DNA from: DTU013 sp964512095
Lineage (GTDB): Bacteria; Bacillota; Clostridia; Acetivibrionales; DTU013
DNA length: 64,000 bases
Assembly: GCA_964512095.1 (NCBI GenBank)
Contig: CAZEIH010000008.1
Location: 1-64,000 of the forward strand
Direction of reading: 5' to 3'
Of this stretch, positions 14,243-23,645 are shown piece by piece (position 1 is the stretch's first letter; every line of letters starts with the position of its first letter). A program made the position numbers and the translations under genes. The notes beneath the pieces were generated by a model. It did not search any database. It was not told the origin of the DNA and saw nothing but the letters and a program-made list of their open reading frames with translations.

Positions 14243-17092
14243 TTAATCCTCTCCGAGCTTGACAGCCTGGTCGATCTTTATCTTAGATATTATCCTCCAC
14301 AGTATTAGGAATCCCATTGAAATCATAATCCCGATTACGGCATATATCTTTAGATAGTCAGCTCCGTTAGCCATTATCTTGAAGGGTGGGACCTGGTCAA
14401 CTGAGCTGTACATGATTTGTAGCAGTGGTATGAACATATCTCCTGTAACGCCCCCAATTACTATTCCAATGACTATTGCAGCACCTGACACAAGCAGCTG
14501 TTCACATGCTAGCATACCTATCACCTTTGACAGTGACATACCCATCGCTCTCAATATTCCAAACTGTAGCACCCTATTTTGAATTGATATAATCCAGTAA
14601 ATTAGGAATCCAAGCAAGCTTATAAGCATGGATGCAATGAATCCAAGTGTCAGCATCCCATTCATTCCCTGCAGCATGGGATCGTTTTTCATCTTTATAA
14701 GCTCCTGGTCTGTGTACTCGAGCTTAACCAACTTCATATCATTTTCGATGATTTCATCGTTTATTTGTTTGTCAGTTGCATCCTCGCCCTTTTTTATCCA
14801 TACCTCATAAGGCTGCAACGCCATCTTGCTCTGAATGTATGATAAATTGGCAACAATGAGCCCTGGCGCTTCCTTTCCTTTTACAGCCGAATTAGGGTTA
14901 TAGGTAGGCCAGTAATCGATGAAGGCATAAATAACACCTTCGAGGTAATTCTGTTCGCCCCATGAAATGTGGATTGTATCCCCTGCCTCCAGCTTGTACT
15001 TTTCCTTTAAATTTGTGGAAACCAAGAAGGATTTTGGTGCATCCACCATCAAATTAATATATTCATTTATGTGGTGCGGCAACAGGTCGTTTCTAAACCA
15101 CGTAACCCTGGCAAACTCATCAGGTATAATCCCCATTATGTTAATATTATCTGCCCATTCAGTAGTCGACTGCATAACACCGTCATCTACATACAGCACC
15201 TTTGTTGCAAGCTCTGCTCCGGTAAGATCCGTATATTCGTTAAAATTCGGCTCAAAGTACCGCATGGGTGGCTGCTTGACTTTATCTGTATCAGCATAAT
15301 TAATCCAAGGCGGTACCGGACTCTGATTATCCTCCCACACAGCCTTCAGCCGTACATCTGTGCCAATGGAATACCTGATTTTATCTTCAATATTCTTATT
15401 AACCGTTCTGGCCGAATTTGCATTGAACAAGCCCGTTGATATTGCAAGGATTATGAACAGCATGAGAAATTGCTCCTGGCCCCTGGATCTTCCCACCTGT
15501 ACCAACGATATGTAAGGAACAGGAGTCCAAAACCTTCTACCCACCCAGTATATAAATCTTATTAGGTATGGGTAGAGCCTTATAAACAGCAGTCCAGCAC
15601 CTAGTACAAATATTGTTGAGGTTAAGAATAAAAGCGGATCAATCTGTAGTTCGTCTGCTGATATGCCGGTTGCCACCAGCACCTTCTGCTGTTGCTGGTA
15701 CCTGTATAATCCGTAACCTGCGATAAGCAGTAGAATTATGTCTAAGAAGAACTTCTTCCAGATAGTTGCCTTCTTACCACGGGCTTTCCCCTGCTTGTAC
15801 TTGACAATTGAGCTTCGCGAAGCGCCAATTACAGGCGCAAGCATGGTAATAATCATTACAAGCACTGCTGCTAATGAATACATATATACCTTTGTATTCA
15901 ATGAAATAGGCAGCGCAGTTCTCTGGACAAACTCCATAAAACCATTGGATGAGCCCAGAAGACCACAAATGAAAACTCCAAGAAGTGGACCGAAAATAAA
16001 TGCCACAACGCCTATTATTGAGCTTTCCATCAAATAACTTAGAATTATCTGCCCCCTGCTAGCACCTCTACTCTTAAAAACAGCAATGCTATTTTCATCG
16101 TGGTTGACTATAAGTTGAGATACCATGAAAATATAGAAGGTAAGCATGATAAGCACAGGCACCGTAAGAACCCACAGCATATTTTTTAGCTGATTGGCTC
16201 GCTGGCTGTATGTACTGAGTATTGAACTCACCGGCATTTCAAAATCAAGGCTGCTTTTATACTTTGAATACCATTTGCTATGCTCTTCATATACATTGTC
16301 AAGCTTGGAAAGGTTATTGATAGATATGCTATGATAATCAAAAGCGCAATTCCACTGAGATTCCGTTATCAATCCATTCCCATCGAAAACAAATTCCTTC
16401 CCAAATAATTCATAGTCCATTAAGAATTTTAAATTGTGGCTAGACAGACCATGAACCCAATAGACACCATCGTCTTCCTTGCTAGTGAATACACCCACCA
16501 GTTTAACTCTGCAAACCTCAGCATAATCATTGGCAGGATCAAGCAAAGTATACTCCTTACCAAGTAGGAGATCCTGCATTTTCATTGCCTGCTGAGATGC
16601 GATAACCTCAATAACACCATCGACCCTTTCCTTGGAATACAATCTTCCGTTTGTGATCTCAATGTGATCCTCAAGGCCCGAAAGTGTACCTAGTGGGGCG
16701 TACATCAAATCACTGGTGTGGTCGTATTCCTCCTCTATCGTAAGAGGAACATTCAAACTCCCCATTGTAATGACTTGGGAAACAGAAAGCAAAGGCATTT
16801 CCAACTCAGGAATCTTTTTTGTGAGTATTTCTTTATCAAAATAGTCCAGAACCTTTACTCTGTCTTCATAATTAAAATTATAATTAAGTGTTAAATCAAC
16901 TTGATATTCACCGGGAAACTTTCCAGTTTCCATTTGGTAATTTTCCATATCCTTTGTTAGCATTCTTTGCATAATACCATCGGTATATATAGGAATACAA
17001 CAAACCAGTGCAGTTGCAAGAATAGATCCCAAAAGCAGGCAAATTACCATCCAGAAGTTACTGAACATCCTTCTTAGTACTGTTTTGAACAA
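14243..17092 (-). CDS. FtsX/MacB-type ABC exporter permease
   Basis: A large permease of about 950 residues. It has an N-terminal membrane helix, a long extracytoplasmic region (about 40-310), a three-helix FtsX block (about 310-430), a further helix and a second extracytoplasmic region (about 560-810), and a final FtsX block ending in LRAMGMSLSKVIGMLACEQ...WRIISKIKIDQAVKLGED. The duplicated layout is typical of type VII (MacB-like) lipoprotein or peptide exporters and of bacitracin-type permeases. GGAGG seven bases before a TTG at 17092 favours that start over the ATG at 17107, which overlaps the ribosome site. It is transcribed with the HlyD-like gene before it and two ATPase genes after it. 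The cargo is unknown. Confidence 0.88.
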   Translation of the reverse strand: MFKTVLRRMFSNFWMVICLLLGSILATALVCCIPIYTDGIMQRMLTKDMENYQMETGKFPGEYQVDLTLNYNFNYEDRVKVLDYFDKEILTKKIPELEMPLLSVSQVITMGSLNVPLTIEEEYDHTSDLMYAPLGTLSGLEDHIEITNGRLYSKERVDGVIEVIASQQAMKMQDLLLGKEYTLLDPANDYAEVCRVKLVGVFTSKEDDGVYWVHGLSSHNLKFLMDYELFGKEFVFDGNGLITESQWNCAFDYHSISINNLSKLDNVYEEHSKWYSKYKSSLDFEMPVSSILSTYSQRANQLKNMLWVLTVPVLIMLTFYIFMVSQLIVNHDENSIAVFKSRGASRGQIILSYLMESSIIGVVAFIFGPLLGVFICGLLGSSNGFMEFVQRTALPISLNTKVYMYSLAAVLVMIITMLAPVIGASRSSIVKYKQGKARGKKATIWKKFFLDIILLLIAGYGLYRYQQQQKVLVATGISADELQIDPLLFLTSTIFVLGAGLLFIRLYPYLIRFIYWVGRRFWTPVPYISLVQVGRSRGQEQFLMLFIILAISTGLFNANSARTVNKNIEDKIRYSIGTDVRLKAVWEDNQSPVPPWINYADTDKVKQPPMRYFEPNFNEYTDLTGAELATKVLYVDDGVMQSTTEWADNINIMGIIPDEFARVTWFRNDLLPHHINEYINLMVDAPKSFLVSTNLKEKYKLEAGDTIHISWGEQNYLEGVIYAFIDYWPTYNPNSAVKGKEAPGLIVANLSYIQSKMALQPYEVWIKKGEDATDKQINDEIIENDMKLVKLEYTDQELIKMKNDPMLQGMNGMLTLGFIASMLISLLGFLIYWIISIQNRVLQFGILRAMGMSLSKVIGMLACEQLLVSGAAIVIGIVIGGVTGDMFIPLLQIMYSSVDQVPPFKIMANGADYLKIYAVIGIMISMGFLILWRIISKIKIDQAVKLGED

Positions 17093-17154
17093 ACTAAGCG
17101 CCTCCATTCCAGGGCTGTTGCGATGATTGTAAAACCAGCCCCACTGTCAAAACC

Positions 17155-18180
17155 TTATCTTACAATAATGAGTTCTCCTTCTGAAAGGCCCTTTATCACT
17201 TCGACCTCTGTATCGTTTTGTGTACCAACCTCAATATCACGTTCTTCTCTGATATTGTCCACAAGCACATTAACAAATTTTCTATTGATAAAACTATTGA
17301 CGACCTGCTTGGGAATTACAATGACATCCTCCTGCTTCTCAAGCGTTAGGCTTATAGTTGCATTCTTTCCGATTTTGATGCCCTCAGGCATATTATCAAC
17401 CCTTAGGTATACAGACTTTTTCATCTGATCATCGGCATCTACAGGAGCCTCTGCAGGCGTCATCGTAACCTCTGCCTCATATTCCACATCATCTATCTTG
17501 ACTGTGGCCTTCATACCCAGGCTGAAGCTGCTTACCTTGTCCTGAGAATACCTTAGCTGGAGCTGCTTGGGGTCTGCAACCCTGATAACTGTCTGATAAG
17601 GGTTTACATATTCGCCAAGCTTGGTACTTGTAACATATATCACATGACCATCGATAGGAGAAACCAGTCTGGCCTTCTTTAACTCGGTTTTTAAAGCTTC
17701 AAGCCCAAGCTTGTTTGACTCATAATCCAGCCGCGCGATCTCCAATTCCTTGTTACTGCCTCCATCTATTTCATAACGCAGCTTTGCGTCCTCATAGATG
17801 AGTTCAGATCGTTCCACCGCCAACTCCTGTATCTTAATATCATTCTCAATGTTGTCCGTTGCAAGCTCAGCCAACACTTCACCCTTCTTCACGGTCTGAC
17901 CAATAACTACATAAATTTCCTTCAATCTACCGCTTCTGTCTTCGTAATACAGGTCTTTTTGAGAAACAGAGACAAAGCTGCCCGAACATCTGACTGTATT
18001 CTCAATAGAGCCTCTCTTAACTTCTATAGTCTCGTATGTAATCTCATCAGGGGTCTTTATGGGAGGAGCAAGCACTTCCTCTTCCTTTGGAAAGACATAA
18101 CAGCCTGAGAGAACAGCTGCTAAAAAACCAGCCAAAAGCATAAGAACAATTGATTTGTGAAACCTTTTTCCTAAACTCAA
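17155..18180 (-). CDS. HlyD/MacA-like membrane fusion lipoprotein
   Basis: About 341 residues if translation starts at the TTG at 18180 (GAGGTG six bases upstream); a TTG at 18207 would add nine residues. The signal region ends with the lipobox VLSGC, so the protein is a membrane-anchored adaptor. The mature part has a biotinyl-lipoyl-like half (DRSGRLKEIYVVIGQTVKKGEVLAEL), a helical hairpin (LAVERSELIYEDAKLRYEI...), the second half (ARLVSPIDGHVIYVTSTKLGEYVNP) and beta-barrel segments. In Gram-positive organisms such adaptors work with MacB-like permeases. It is the first gene of the exporter operon and is divergent from the histidine kinase gene. Confidence 0.9.
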   Translation of the reverse strand: MSLGKRFHKSIVLMLLAGFLAAVLSGCYVFPKEEEVLAPPIKTPDEITYETIEVKRGSIENTVRCSGSFVSVSQKDLYYEDRSGRLKEIYVVIGQTVKKGEVLAELATDNIENDIKIQELAVERSELIYEDAKLRYEIDGGSNKELEIARLDYESNKLGLEALKTELKKARLVSPIDGHVIYVTSTKLGEYVNPYQTVIRVADPKQLQLRYSQDKVSSFSLGMKATVKIDDVEYEAEVTMTPAEAPVDADDQMKKSVYLRVDNMPEGIKIGKNATISLTLEKQEDVIVIPKQVVNSFINRKFVNVLVDNIREERDIEVGTQNDTEVEVIKGLSEGELIIVR

Positions 18181-18302
18181 TGTCAACACCTCGCGTTTAA
18201 ATGTCAATTAGCCTTATATGTTACTATTTTAGCATCCAAGGCCATCAGTTGGTAGATGCTTTTCTTTTGATAAAGGTGCTTTTTTTTATGTATTCATTCT
18301 GT

Positions 18303-18331
18303 TTGCATTTTTAGTACATATTTAATAGAAT
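18303..18331 (+). promoter_or_regulatory. sigma-A promoter of the two-component system
   Basis: TTGCAT (18303-18308) and TAGAAT (18326-18331) are 17 bases apart and end 18 bases before the kinase start codon. The divergent exporter operon starts about 120 bases away. Confidence 0.5.
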
Positions 18332-18349
18332 AGTTATGAGGTGTACATA

Positions 18350-20197
18350 ATGAAAAAAATCTCAGCCAGATATAGCAAAACACCCCAAAAGTCACAAAGT
18401 ATCAGTAAGCTATATATGAAGCTCAAATCACGGATTACAATGTATTTTTTTCTACTTGTGATATTGCCAGCCATATTTACTACTGTAGTGCTTTATGTCC
18501 ACACCTGCTCACTTGTGGAGGAACTGTCCTATAAGGCTGCAATTTCAGAGCTATCACAGGAAAATAAATATGTTGGCAAATGCCTTGATGACCTTAAAAT
18601 GGCTGTATATTCCTCAGCCTCCATGATAGATTCCAACCTTGGCCATAACCCAAGTCTCACATCAACAAAGGACAAAGGTTCGGAAATATTATCCTCGATA
18701 ATCAGTGACAGCTTATCTCGAATGCAGAAAAGCGCATTATCTGCAGCGTATATTATAGACAGAAACGGCATAAAGGCTTCCTTTGGACCCGACTCAGCAC
18801 AGGCAACCATTACTTCTCCCGAGTCACAAAAATGGTATCTAAACGCATTGGCAAACAGCAATGATGTAATTATGCTTGGTACCGTACAGCGGTTTTATTC
18901 AGAGGGCCATAATAAAATAGTTCTAAGTATCGCCAAATCTATAGGTAATGAATCTGATCCATATTCACAAAAGGTTTTACTATTTGATTTTAAATTCAAT
19001 TTGATATCAGATTTTTTATCCCCAAGTGATTTTACAGAGCAATCAGTACTCTCCGAGCATAAGGCCACCGAAAGATTCATCCTGGACCATGATGGAAATA
19101 TCCTTTTTTGCTATGACATGGGCAAGCTGACTACAAAGGCAGATGAAGTAATCCTATCGGCAATAAAAACCGAGGATAAAAACTTTTTTAGGCTCAACTA
19201 TAATGGCAGTGATTACTATTTGACCTATATTAATTATAGCAATCCGGACTGGACATTTGTAGATCTCAACCCAGCTTCGAATGTTACAGGCCATCTGTGG
19301 CTTCGAAGTTCATTTCTTACAGCCACCTTTATAATATTTGCTATTGTTCTCCTTGTGTATCTAGGCATTATAATGAGTCTTCTTAAGCCAATAAATGACC
19401 TGACAGCAGTCATCTCCGATTATGAGAACTATTTTCCCGGCGCATCGGGTCATCCGCCCCTGTTGCAGATGCAAAAAAATGACTCTGTATCATCTAACGC
19501 TTCGGATGTTGACTATCTTATCAACAAAATAAGCAGCATAAAGCTAAGCCAAAAGGAAGCTGAGCTGAACTCTCTTCAGAACCAGATTAATCCTCACTTT
19601 TTATACAATACATTAGAATCAATACGTGGCGCTGCCCTTTACCACGGCATCCACGAGATAGCAACAATGTCAAAGTCCCTGTCGCTGCTATTTCGTTACA
19701 GCATAAACGAACGGGTCCTGGTTTCGGTAAAGGAGGAGCTTTCACATCTTGAAAACTATATATCTATACAGAATTTTAGATTTGAGGACAAATTTCAACT
19801 TCAATACCAAATCCCACCCGAGCTGATGAACTATAAGATACTAAAGCTAACACTACAGCCTCTGATAGAGAATTCTATCAAACATGGACTGGAAATGAAG
19901 CTGGGGAAGGGAACCATTAAAATTGAGATTCTGTCCCTTGACAGTAACATTAAAATACTTGTGTCAGATGATGGGGTTGGTATTCCTTCGAAAAAGCTGG
20001 AAGACCTGAACAAGGCTCTTGTAAATGAAAGCAGAAGAAATACAGGCGAGAATGTAAATACCAGAACAGGCATAGGTGTTATGAACGTTAACTCCCGTAT
20101 CAAGCTGTACTTTGGTGAGCAGTACGGGCTTAAATTCCTGGATGTCCTTGCAGGCACAACCTTGGAAATAACGTTACCTGCCGTAAAAGAAAGCTAG
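18350..20197 (+). CDS. sensor histidine kinase (LytS/YesM type)
   Basis: The 615-residue membrane kinase starts at an ATG (18350) with AGGTG eight bases upstream. Helices near residues 30-55 and 320-345 flank a large extracellular sensor domain of the Cache type. The cytoplasmic part has a linker, the His_kinase motif QNQINPHFLYNTLESI with the phosphorylatable histidine, and an ATPase domain with N-box ENSIKHGLE and DDGVGIPSKKL. This layout is that of YesM kinases, which usually control carbohydrate uptake; here the neighbour is a divergent MacAB-like exporter, so it may sense an antimicrobial or cell-wall signal. That is inference from position only. Confidence 0.93.
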   Translation: MKKISARYSKTPQKSQSISKLYMKLKSRITMYFFLLVILPAIFTTVVLYVHTCSLVEELSYKAAISELSQENKYVGKCLDDLKMAVYSSASMIDSNLGHNPSLTSTKDKGSEILSSIISDSLSRMQKSALSAAYIIDRNGIKASFGPDSAQATITSPESQKWYLNALANSNDVIMLGTVQRFYSEGHNKIVLSIAKSIGNESDPYSQKVLLFDFKFNLISDFLSPSDFTEQSVLSEHKATERFILDHDGNILFCYDMGKLTTKADEVILSAIKTEDKNFFRLNYNGSDYYLTYINYSNPDWTFVDLNPASNVTGHLWLRSSFLTATFIIFAIVLLVYLGIIMSLLKPINDLTAVISDYENYFPGASGHPPLLQMQKNDSVSSNASDVDYLINKISSIKLSQKEAELNSLQNQINPHFLYNTLESIRGAALYHGIHEIATMSKSLSLLFRYSINERVLVSVKEELSHLENYISIQNFRFEDKFQLQYQIPPELMNYKILKLTLQPLIENSIKHGLEMKLGKGTIKIEILSLDSNIKILVSDDGVGIPSKKLEDLNKALVNESRRNTGENVNTRTGIGVMNVNSRIKLYFGEQYGLKFLDVLAGTTLEITLPAVKES

Positions 20198-20209
20198 GAG
20201 GCTGATAAT

Positions 20210-21883
20210 ATGCTCAAGCTCATTATTGCTGATGACGAAAAATGGGTAAGGACAACAATTAAATCCATAATTCCCTTTGGTAAGCTGGATATTGTATTGT
20301 CCAGCGAAGCATCAAACGGGATAGAGGCACTTGAACTATGCCGCCAGCATGAGCCGGATATACTTTTAACAGATATTATGATGCCTGGGTTAAATGGTCT
20401 GGAGCTGATAAGTGAGATAAGAAAGATTCTGCCTGATATAAAAATGGCGGTTATAAGTGGCTATAATGATTTTGAATATGCAAAAACAGCTATGAAGTAT
20501 GGGATAATGGATTATCTTCTAAAGCCGGTGGATGAAAACGAGCTTATTCAGGTGTTAGAAAGGATCAGCAACGAAATTCACGAAAGAGAAATGCTAAAAA
20601 GAGAGAAGGAAACAAAACAGGAGCAGTATGAAAAAGCACTCCCTGTAATGTGCGATTCATTCTTGAATGAGCTTGTGTCATATAATAGTATGACTCTTGA
20701 GAATATAAAAAACGAACTTGCAAAGTACCGGATCAATCTTGAGGGTAATTCCTTCACCCTTTGCCTGACAGCTCCTGATGAAGTTTTAAAAGACAACACT
20801 TTCTCAAATAGCTATGAGTATTACAGAACAATTGTTAAGCGAACTATGAGGCACTACGCTGACGCTGTCACCTTTCCCCTTCAACAGAATAAAAACCTAC
20901 TTGTTTCTATTGTATGCGGAGAAAACGCAATCCACGGGGTTAATAAGGCATTTGATATTTGCCGCCGGCTCTTGCAGAAAAAGTCCAATCTACGCGTCTC
21001 TTGCGGAGTCAGCGGAGAGGCACATACACTCTGTATGATACAAAAGCTATTCCCTGAAGGAATGGAGGCATTGGGTACTAGGTTTTGGAAGGGACAGGGG
21101 ACATTAACGCGTTACTCGACTGGATGTCTGTCTGGCGACCCAAAGCTAGCATTATCTGAAGATACTCTTAATAAGATAATACTTAACATTAAGCTTTCAA
21201 ACCTTCAAACTGCACTATCGTATATTGAGACCGTAACCAATTCCTTAGTAATGACAAATGGGGAACAGAAAACTAAGCAAAAGCTAGACCCGGCTATTCC
21301 CGACTATAATCCAGAGCCTGTAAAAGAGTTTTACTGGCAATTTATACAGTCCATCATCATAATGCTTGATATCCAATTGCCTTTCATCCGCCATGAGTCT
21401 ACTATTTCAGGCGAGCAGCCACATGACAGAATAAGGGACACTATCTTTATGTCTGATCTCGACAGTTATACAAAGTATCTACTGCAGAATGTTTTTGACT
21501 TTTATCATGACAGAAATCCTGTGGATAGCACAAACCTTATAGAAAATGCCAAGAAGATTATAGAAAGCAATTACTCTGGCGACATAAGCCTAGAGCAGGT
21601 TGCAAGGCATGTACATTTGAGCCCGGCCTATCTAAGTGAGCTGTTTAAGAAGCAAACAGGGATGAGCTTTATAGACTATAAAACAATTGTCAGGGTAGAA
21701 AATGCAAAAAGGCTGATTATGATGCCTTCCATGACTATAAGCGAAGTCAGCGTGAAGGTAGGTTATACTGACCCCAAGTATTTTAGCAAGCTTTTTAAGA
21801 AAATCACTGGCAAGACTATCTTCGAATACAAGAAGGAAGCGGTTAAACAGGGCATACCTGCCAATCCCTCCGACTACTCATAG
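20210..21883 (+). CDS. AraC-type response regulator (YesN type)
   Basis: The 557-residue regulator begins 12 bases after the kinase gene. The receiver domain (1-120) has the acidic pair ADDEK, the phosphoacceptor aspartate in DILLTDIMMPG and the conserved lysine in YLLKPVDENEL. A long middle region of no recognisable family follows, then a C-terminal AraC DNA-binding domain with two helix-turn-helices (SLEQVARHVHLSPAYLSELFKKQTG and TISEVSVKVGYTDPKYFSKLFKKITG). It is the cognate partner of the YesM-like kinase. The likely target is the divergent exporter operon. Confidence 0.93.
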   Translation: MLKLIIADDEKWVRTTIKSIIPFGKLDIVLSSEASNGIEALELCRQHEPDILLTDIMMPGLNGLELISEIRKILPDIKMAVISGYNDFEYAKTAMKYGIMDYLLKPVDENELIQVLERISNEIHEREMLKREKETKQEQYEKALPVMCDSFLNELVSYNSMTLENIKNELAKYRINLEGNSFTLCLTAPDEVLKDNTFSNSYEYYRTIVKRTMRHYADAVTFPLQQNKNLLVSIVCGENAIHGVNKAFDICRRLLQKKSNLRVSCGVSGEAHTLCMIQKLFPEGMEALGTRFWKGQGTLTRYSTGCLSGDPKLALSEDTLNKIILNIKLSNLQTALSYIETVTNSLVMTNGEQKTKQKLDPAIPDYNPEPVKEFYWQFIQSIIIMLDIQLPFIRHESTISGEQPHDRIRDTIFMSDLDSYTKYLLQNVFDFYHDRNPVDSTNLIENAKKIIESNYSGDISLEQVARHVHLSPAYLSELFKKQTGMSFIDYKTIVRVENAKRLIMMPSMTISEVSVKVGYTDPKYFSKLFKKITGKTIFEYKKEAVKQGIPANPSDYS

Positions 21884-21935
21884 GTTTTCACAATCGTAGA
21901 ATTGTCCCGACGCGAGCTCTCCTCATGACATGAAG

Positions 21936-21962
21936 AAAAAGCAAGGGGACAGGCCCCTTGCT
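21936..21962 (-). terminator. rho-independent terminator of gpmI
   Basis: AGCAAGGGG/CCCCTTGCT forms an 8-9 bp GC-rich stem, followed on the minus strand by TTTTTC. It lies 16 bases after the gpmI stop codon. The stem may also stop transcripts arriving from the two-component genes on the other strand. Confidence 0.8.
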
Positions 21963-21978
21963 CATTTAATTCTCATGT

Positions 21979-23511
21979 CTATTTTATAAGGGATTCGCCG
22001 GTCATCTCCTCCGGTTTCTCAAGACCTAGCAGTTCAAGCATTGTTGGTGCTAAATCTGCCAGGCGACCTTCCTTCAGTTGCCTATCTCCAATACCAATGC
22101 CTATCAGCGGAACTACATTAGTAGTATGGGCAGTAAATGGTCCGCCTGTATTGTAGTCCACCATCTGCTCAGCATTACCATGGTCGGCAGTTATCAAGGC
22201 AATGCCATCCTGGGCCTGTATAGCCTTTATAATCCTACCCAAACACTGATCTATAACCTCAACTGCCACCTTTGCAGCATCCATAAAGCCAGTATGGCCT
22301 ACCATGTCGCAGTTAGCAAAATTCAATACAATAACATCATACTCCTTTGATTCAATCCTGTTCAGAACCTCCTCAGTAACCTCATAAGCACTCATCTCAG
22401 GCTTCAAGTCGTATGTTGCCACCTGAGGAGATGGTATCAGAGCACGTTCCTCGCCCTCATACATTGTTTCGGTACCGCCATTAAAGAAGAACGTAACATG
22501 GGCATACTTCTCAGTTTCAGCAATTCTCAGCTGCTTCAGACCATTCTTGCTGATATACTCTCCAAATGTATTGGTAAGGCTCTCAGGCTTGAAAGCAACA
22601 CTTACATTAGGCATAGTTTTGTCGTATTGAGTCATGCAAACATAGTGTAGAGGGAACAAACCCTTCTGCCTTTCAAATCCTTTAAAATCAGGATCTACAA
22701 ATGTCCTTGTAATCTCCCTTGCCCTGTCGGGTCTAAAGTTAAAGAAAATAATCGAGTCATTTTCTCCAATGGTTGCCAAAGGCTTTTCATCCTTTACGAT
22801 GACTGTCGGCATGACAAATTCATCGAACTCCTTTCGAGCATATGATTTCGCAACAGCTGCGTCAGCTGAATCTGCCGTCAGGCCCTTCCCTAACACCAAT
22901 GCATTGTATGCTTGCTCTACCCTGTCCCAACGGTTATCCCTATCCATTGCATAATACCTACCCATGACACTGGCAATCTTGCCGGTTCCAATTTCCGTCA
23001 GCCTTTCCTCAAGCTCCTTTACATAATCCCTGGAGCTATCGGGCGGAACATCCCTTCCGTCAAAGAAACAGTGGATGAAAACATCCTCCAGCCCATATCT
23101 TTTAGCCATTTCCACTAGAGCATACAGGTGGGTATTGTGGCTATGTACTCCACCATCAGAGAGTAAGCCGAATAGATGCAGCTTTGTACCATTCCTTTTG
23201 CAGTTTTCCATTGCATCTATAAACTCGCGCTTTTCAAAAAAATCTCTGTCTTCAATTGATTTAGTTATTCTTGTGAGTTCCTGATATACGATCCTTCCTG
23301 CGCCGATGTTTGTATGACCGACCTCAGAATTGCCCATCTGCCCTCTTGGCAACCCAACATCCATTCCACTTGTATGTATCAAGGTGGTTGGATAATCCTT
23401 CATAAAGCCGTCCAGGTTGGGCTTTTTTGCCACTGCTATGGCATTTCCATCCCAGCGTTCATTTATACCGAATCCATCGAGTATGATCAGTGCTACCAAC
23501 TTTTTCTTCAT
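21979..23511 (-). CDS. gpmI: 2,3-bisphosphoglycerate-independent phosphoglycerate mutase
   Basis: The enzyme interconverts 3- and 2-phosphoglycerate using two Mn ions. It has 510 residues from the ATG at 23511 with AGGGAGG eight bases upstream; a longer frame from 23589 runs through a terminator-like hairpin and is rejected. Alkaline-phosphatase-type motifs are present: LIILDGFG, the catalytic-serine segment GQMGNSEVGHTNIGAG, FDGRDVPPDS, ANCDMVGHTG and ADHGNAEQM. It follows pgk-tpiA on the same strand. Confidence 0.97.
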   Translation of the reverse strand: MKKKLVALIILDGFGINERWDGNAIAVAKKPNLDGFMKDYPTTLIHTSGMDVGLPRGQMGNSEVGHTNIGAGRIVYQELTRITKSIEDRDFFEKREFIDAMENCKRNGTKLHLFGLLSDGGVHSHNTHLYALVEMAKRYGLEDVFIHCFFDGRDVPPDSSRDYVKELEERLTEIGTGKIASVMGRYYAMDRDNRWDRVEQAYNALVLGKGLTADSADAAVAKSYARKEFDEFVMPTVIVKDEKPLATIGENDSIIFFNFRPDRAREITRTFVDPDFKGFERQKGLFPLHYVCMTQYDKTMPNVSVAFKPESLTNTFGEYISKNGLKQLRIAETEKYAHVTFFFNGGTETMYEGEERALIPSPQVATYDLKPEMSAYEVTEEVLNRIESKEYDVIVLNFANCDMVGHTGFMDAAKVAVEVIDQCLGRIIKAIQAQDGIALITADHGNAEQMVDYNTGGPFTAHTTNVVPLIGIGIGDRQLKEGRLADLAPTMLELLGLEKPEEMTGESLIK

Positions 23512-23528
23512 ATAATACCTCCCTATTA

Positions 23529-23583
23529 AAAGGGGACACACCTCATCTATGAATCTACTGCTCCCTTCAGAGGTGTGCCCCCT
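23529..23583 (-). terminator. terminator between pgk-tpiA and gpmI
   Basis: On the minus strand GGGGCACACCTC pairs with GAGGTGTGTCCCC, and TTTT follows. It ends 18 bases before the gpmI start, so some pgk-tpiA transcripts should end here and gpmI expression may depend on read-through. Confidence 0.65.
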
Positions 23584-23602
23584 TATCACTCTTGCCTTTT
23601 AC

Positions 23603-23632
23603 AAAGGGCTGCCTTTTCAGACAGCCCTTCTT
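23603..23632 (-). terminator. second hairpin after pgk-tpiA
   Basis: AAGGGCTGTC pairs with GGCAGCCCTT around a short loop, 14 bases after the pgk-tpiA stop codon. The following T content is weak. With the next hairpin it forms a tandem 3'-end structure. Confidence 0.5.
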
Positions 23633-23645
23633 CTACTAAACTTAA

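Noticed and set aside
23512..23589. N-terminal extension of gpmI
   Set aside because: It would run through a terminator-like hairpin and lacks homology; the ATG at 23511 has a strong ribosome site.
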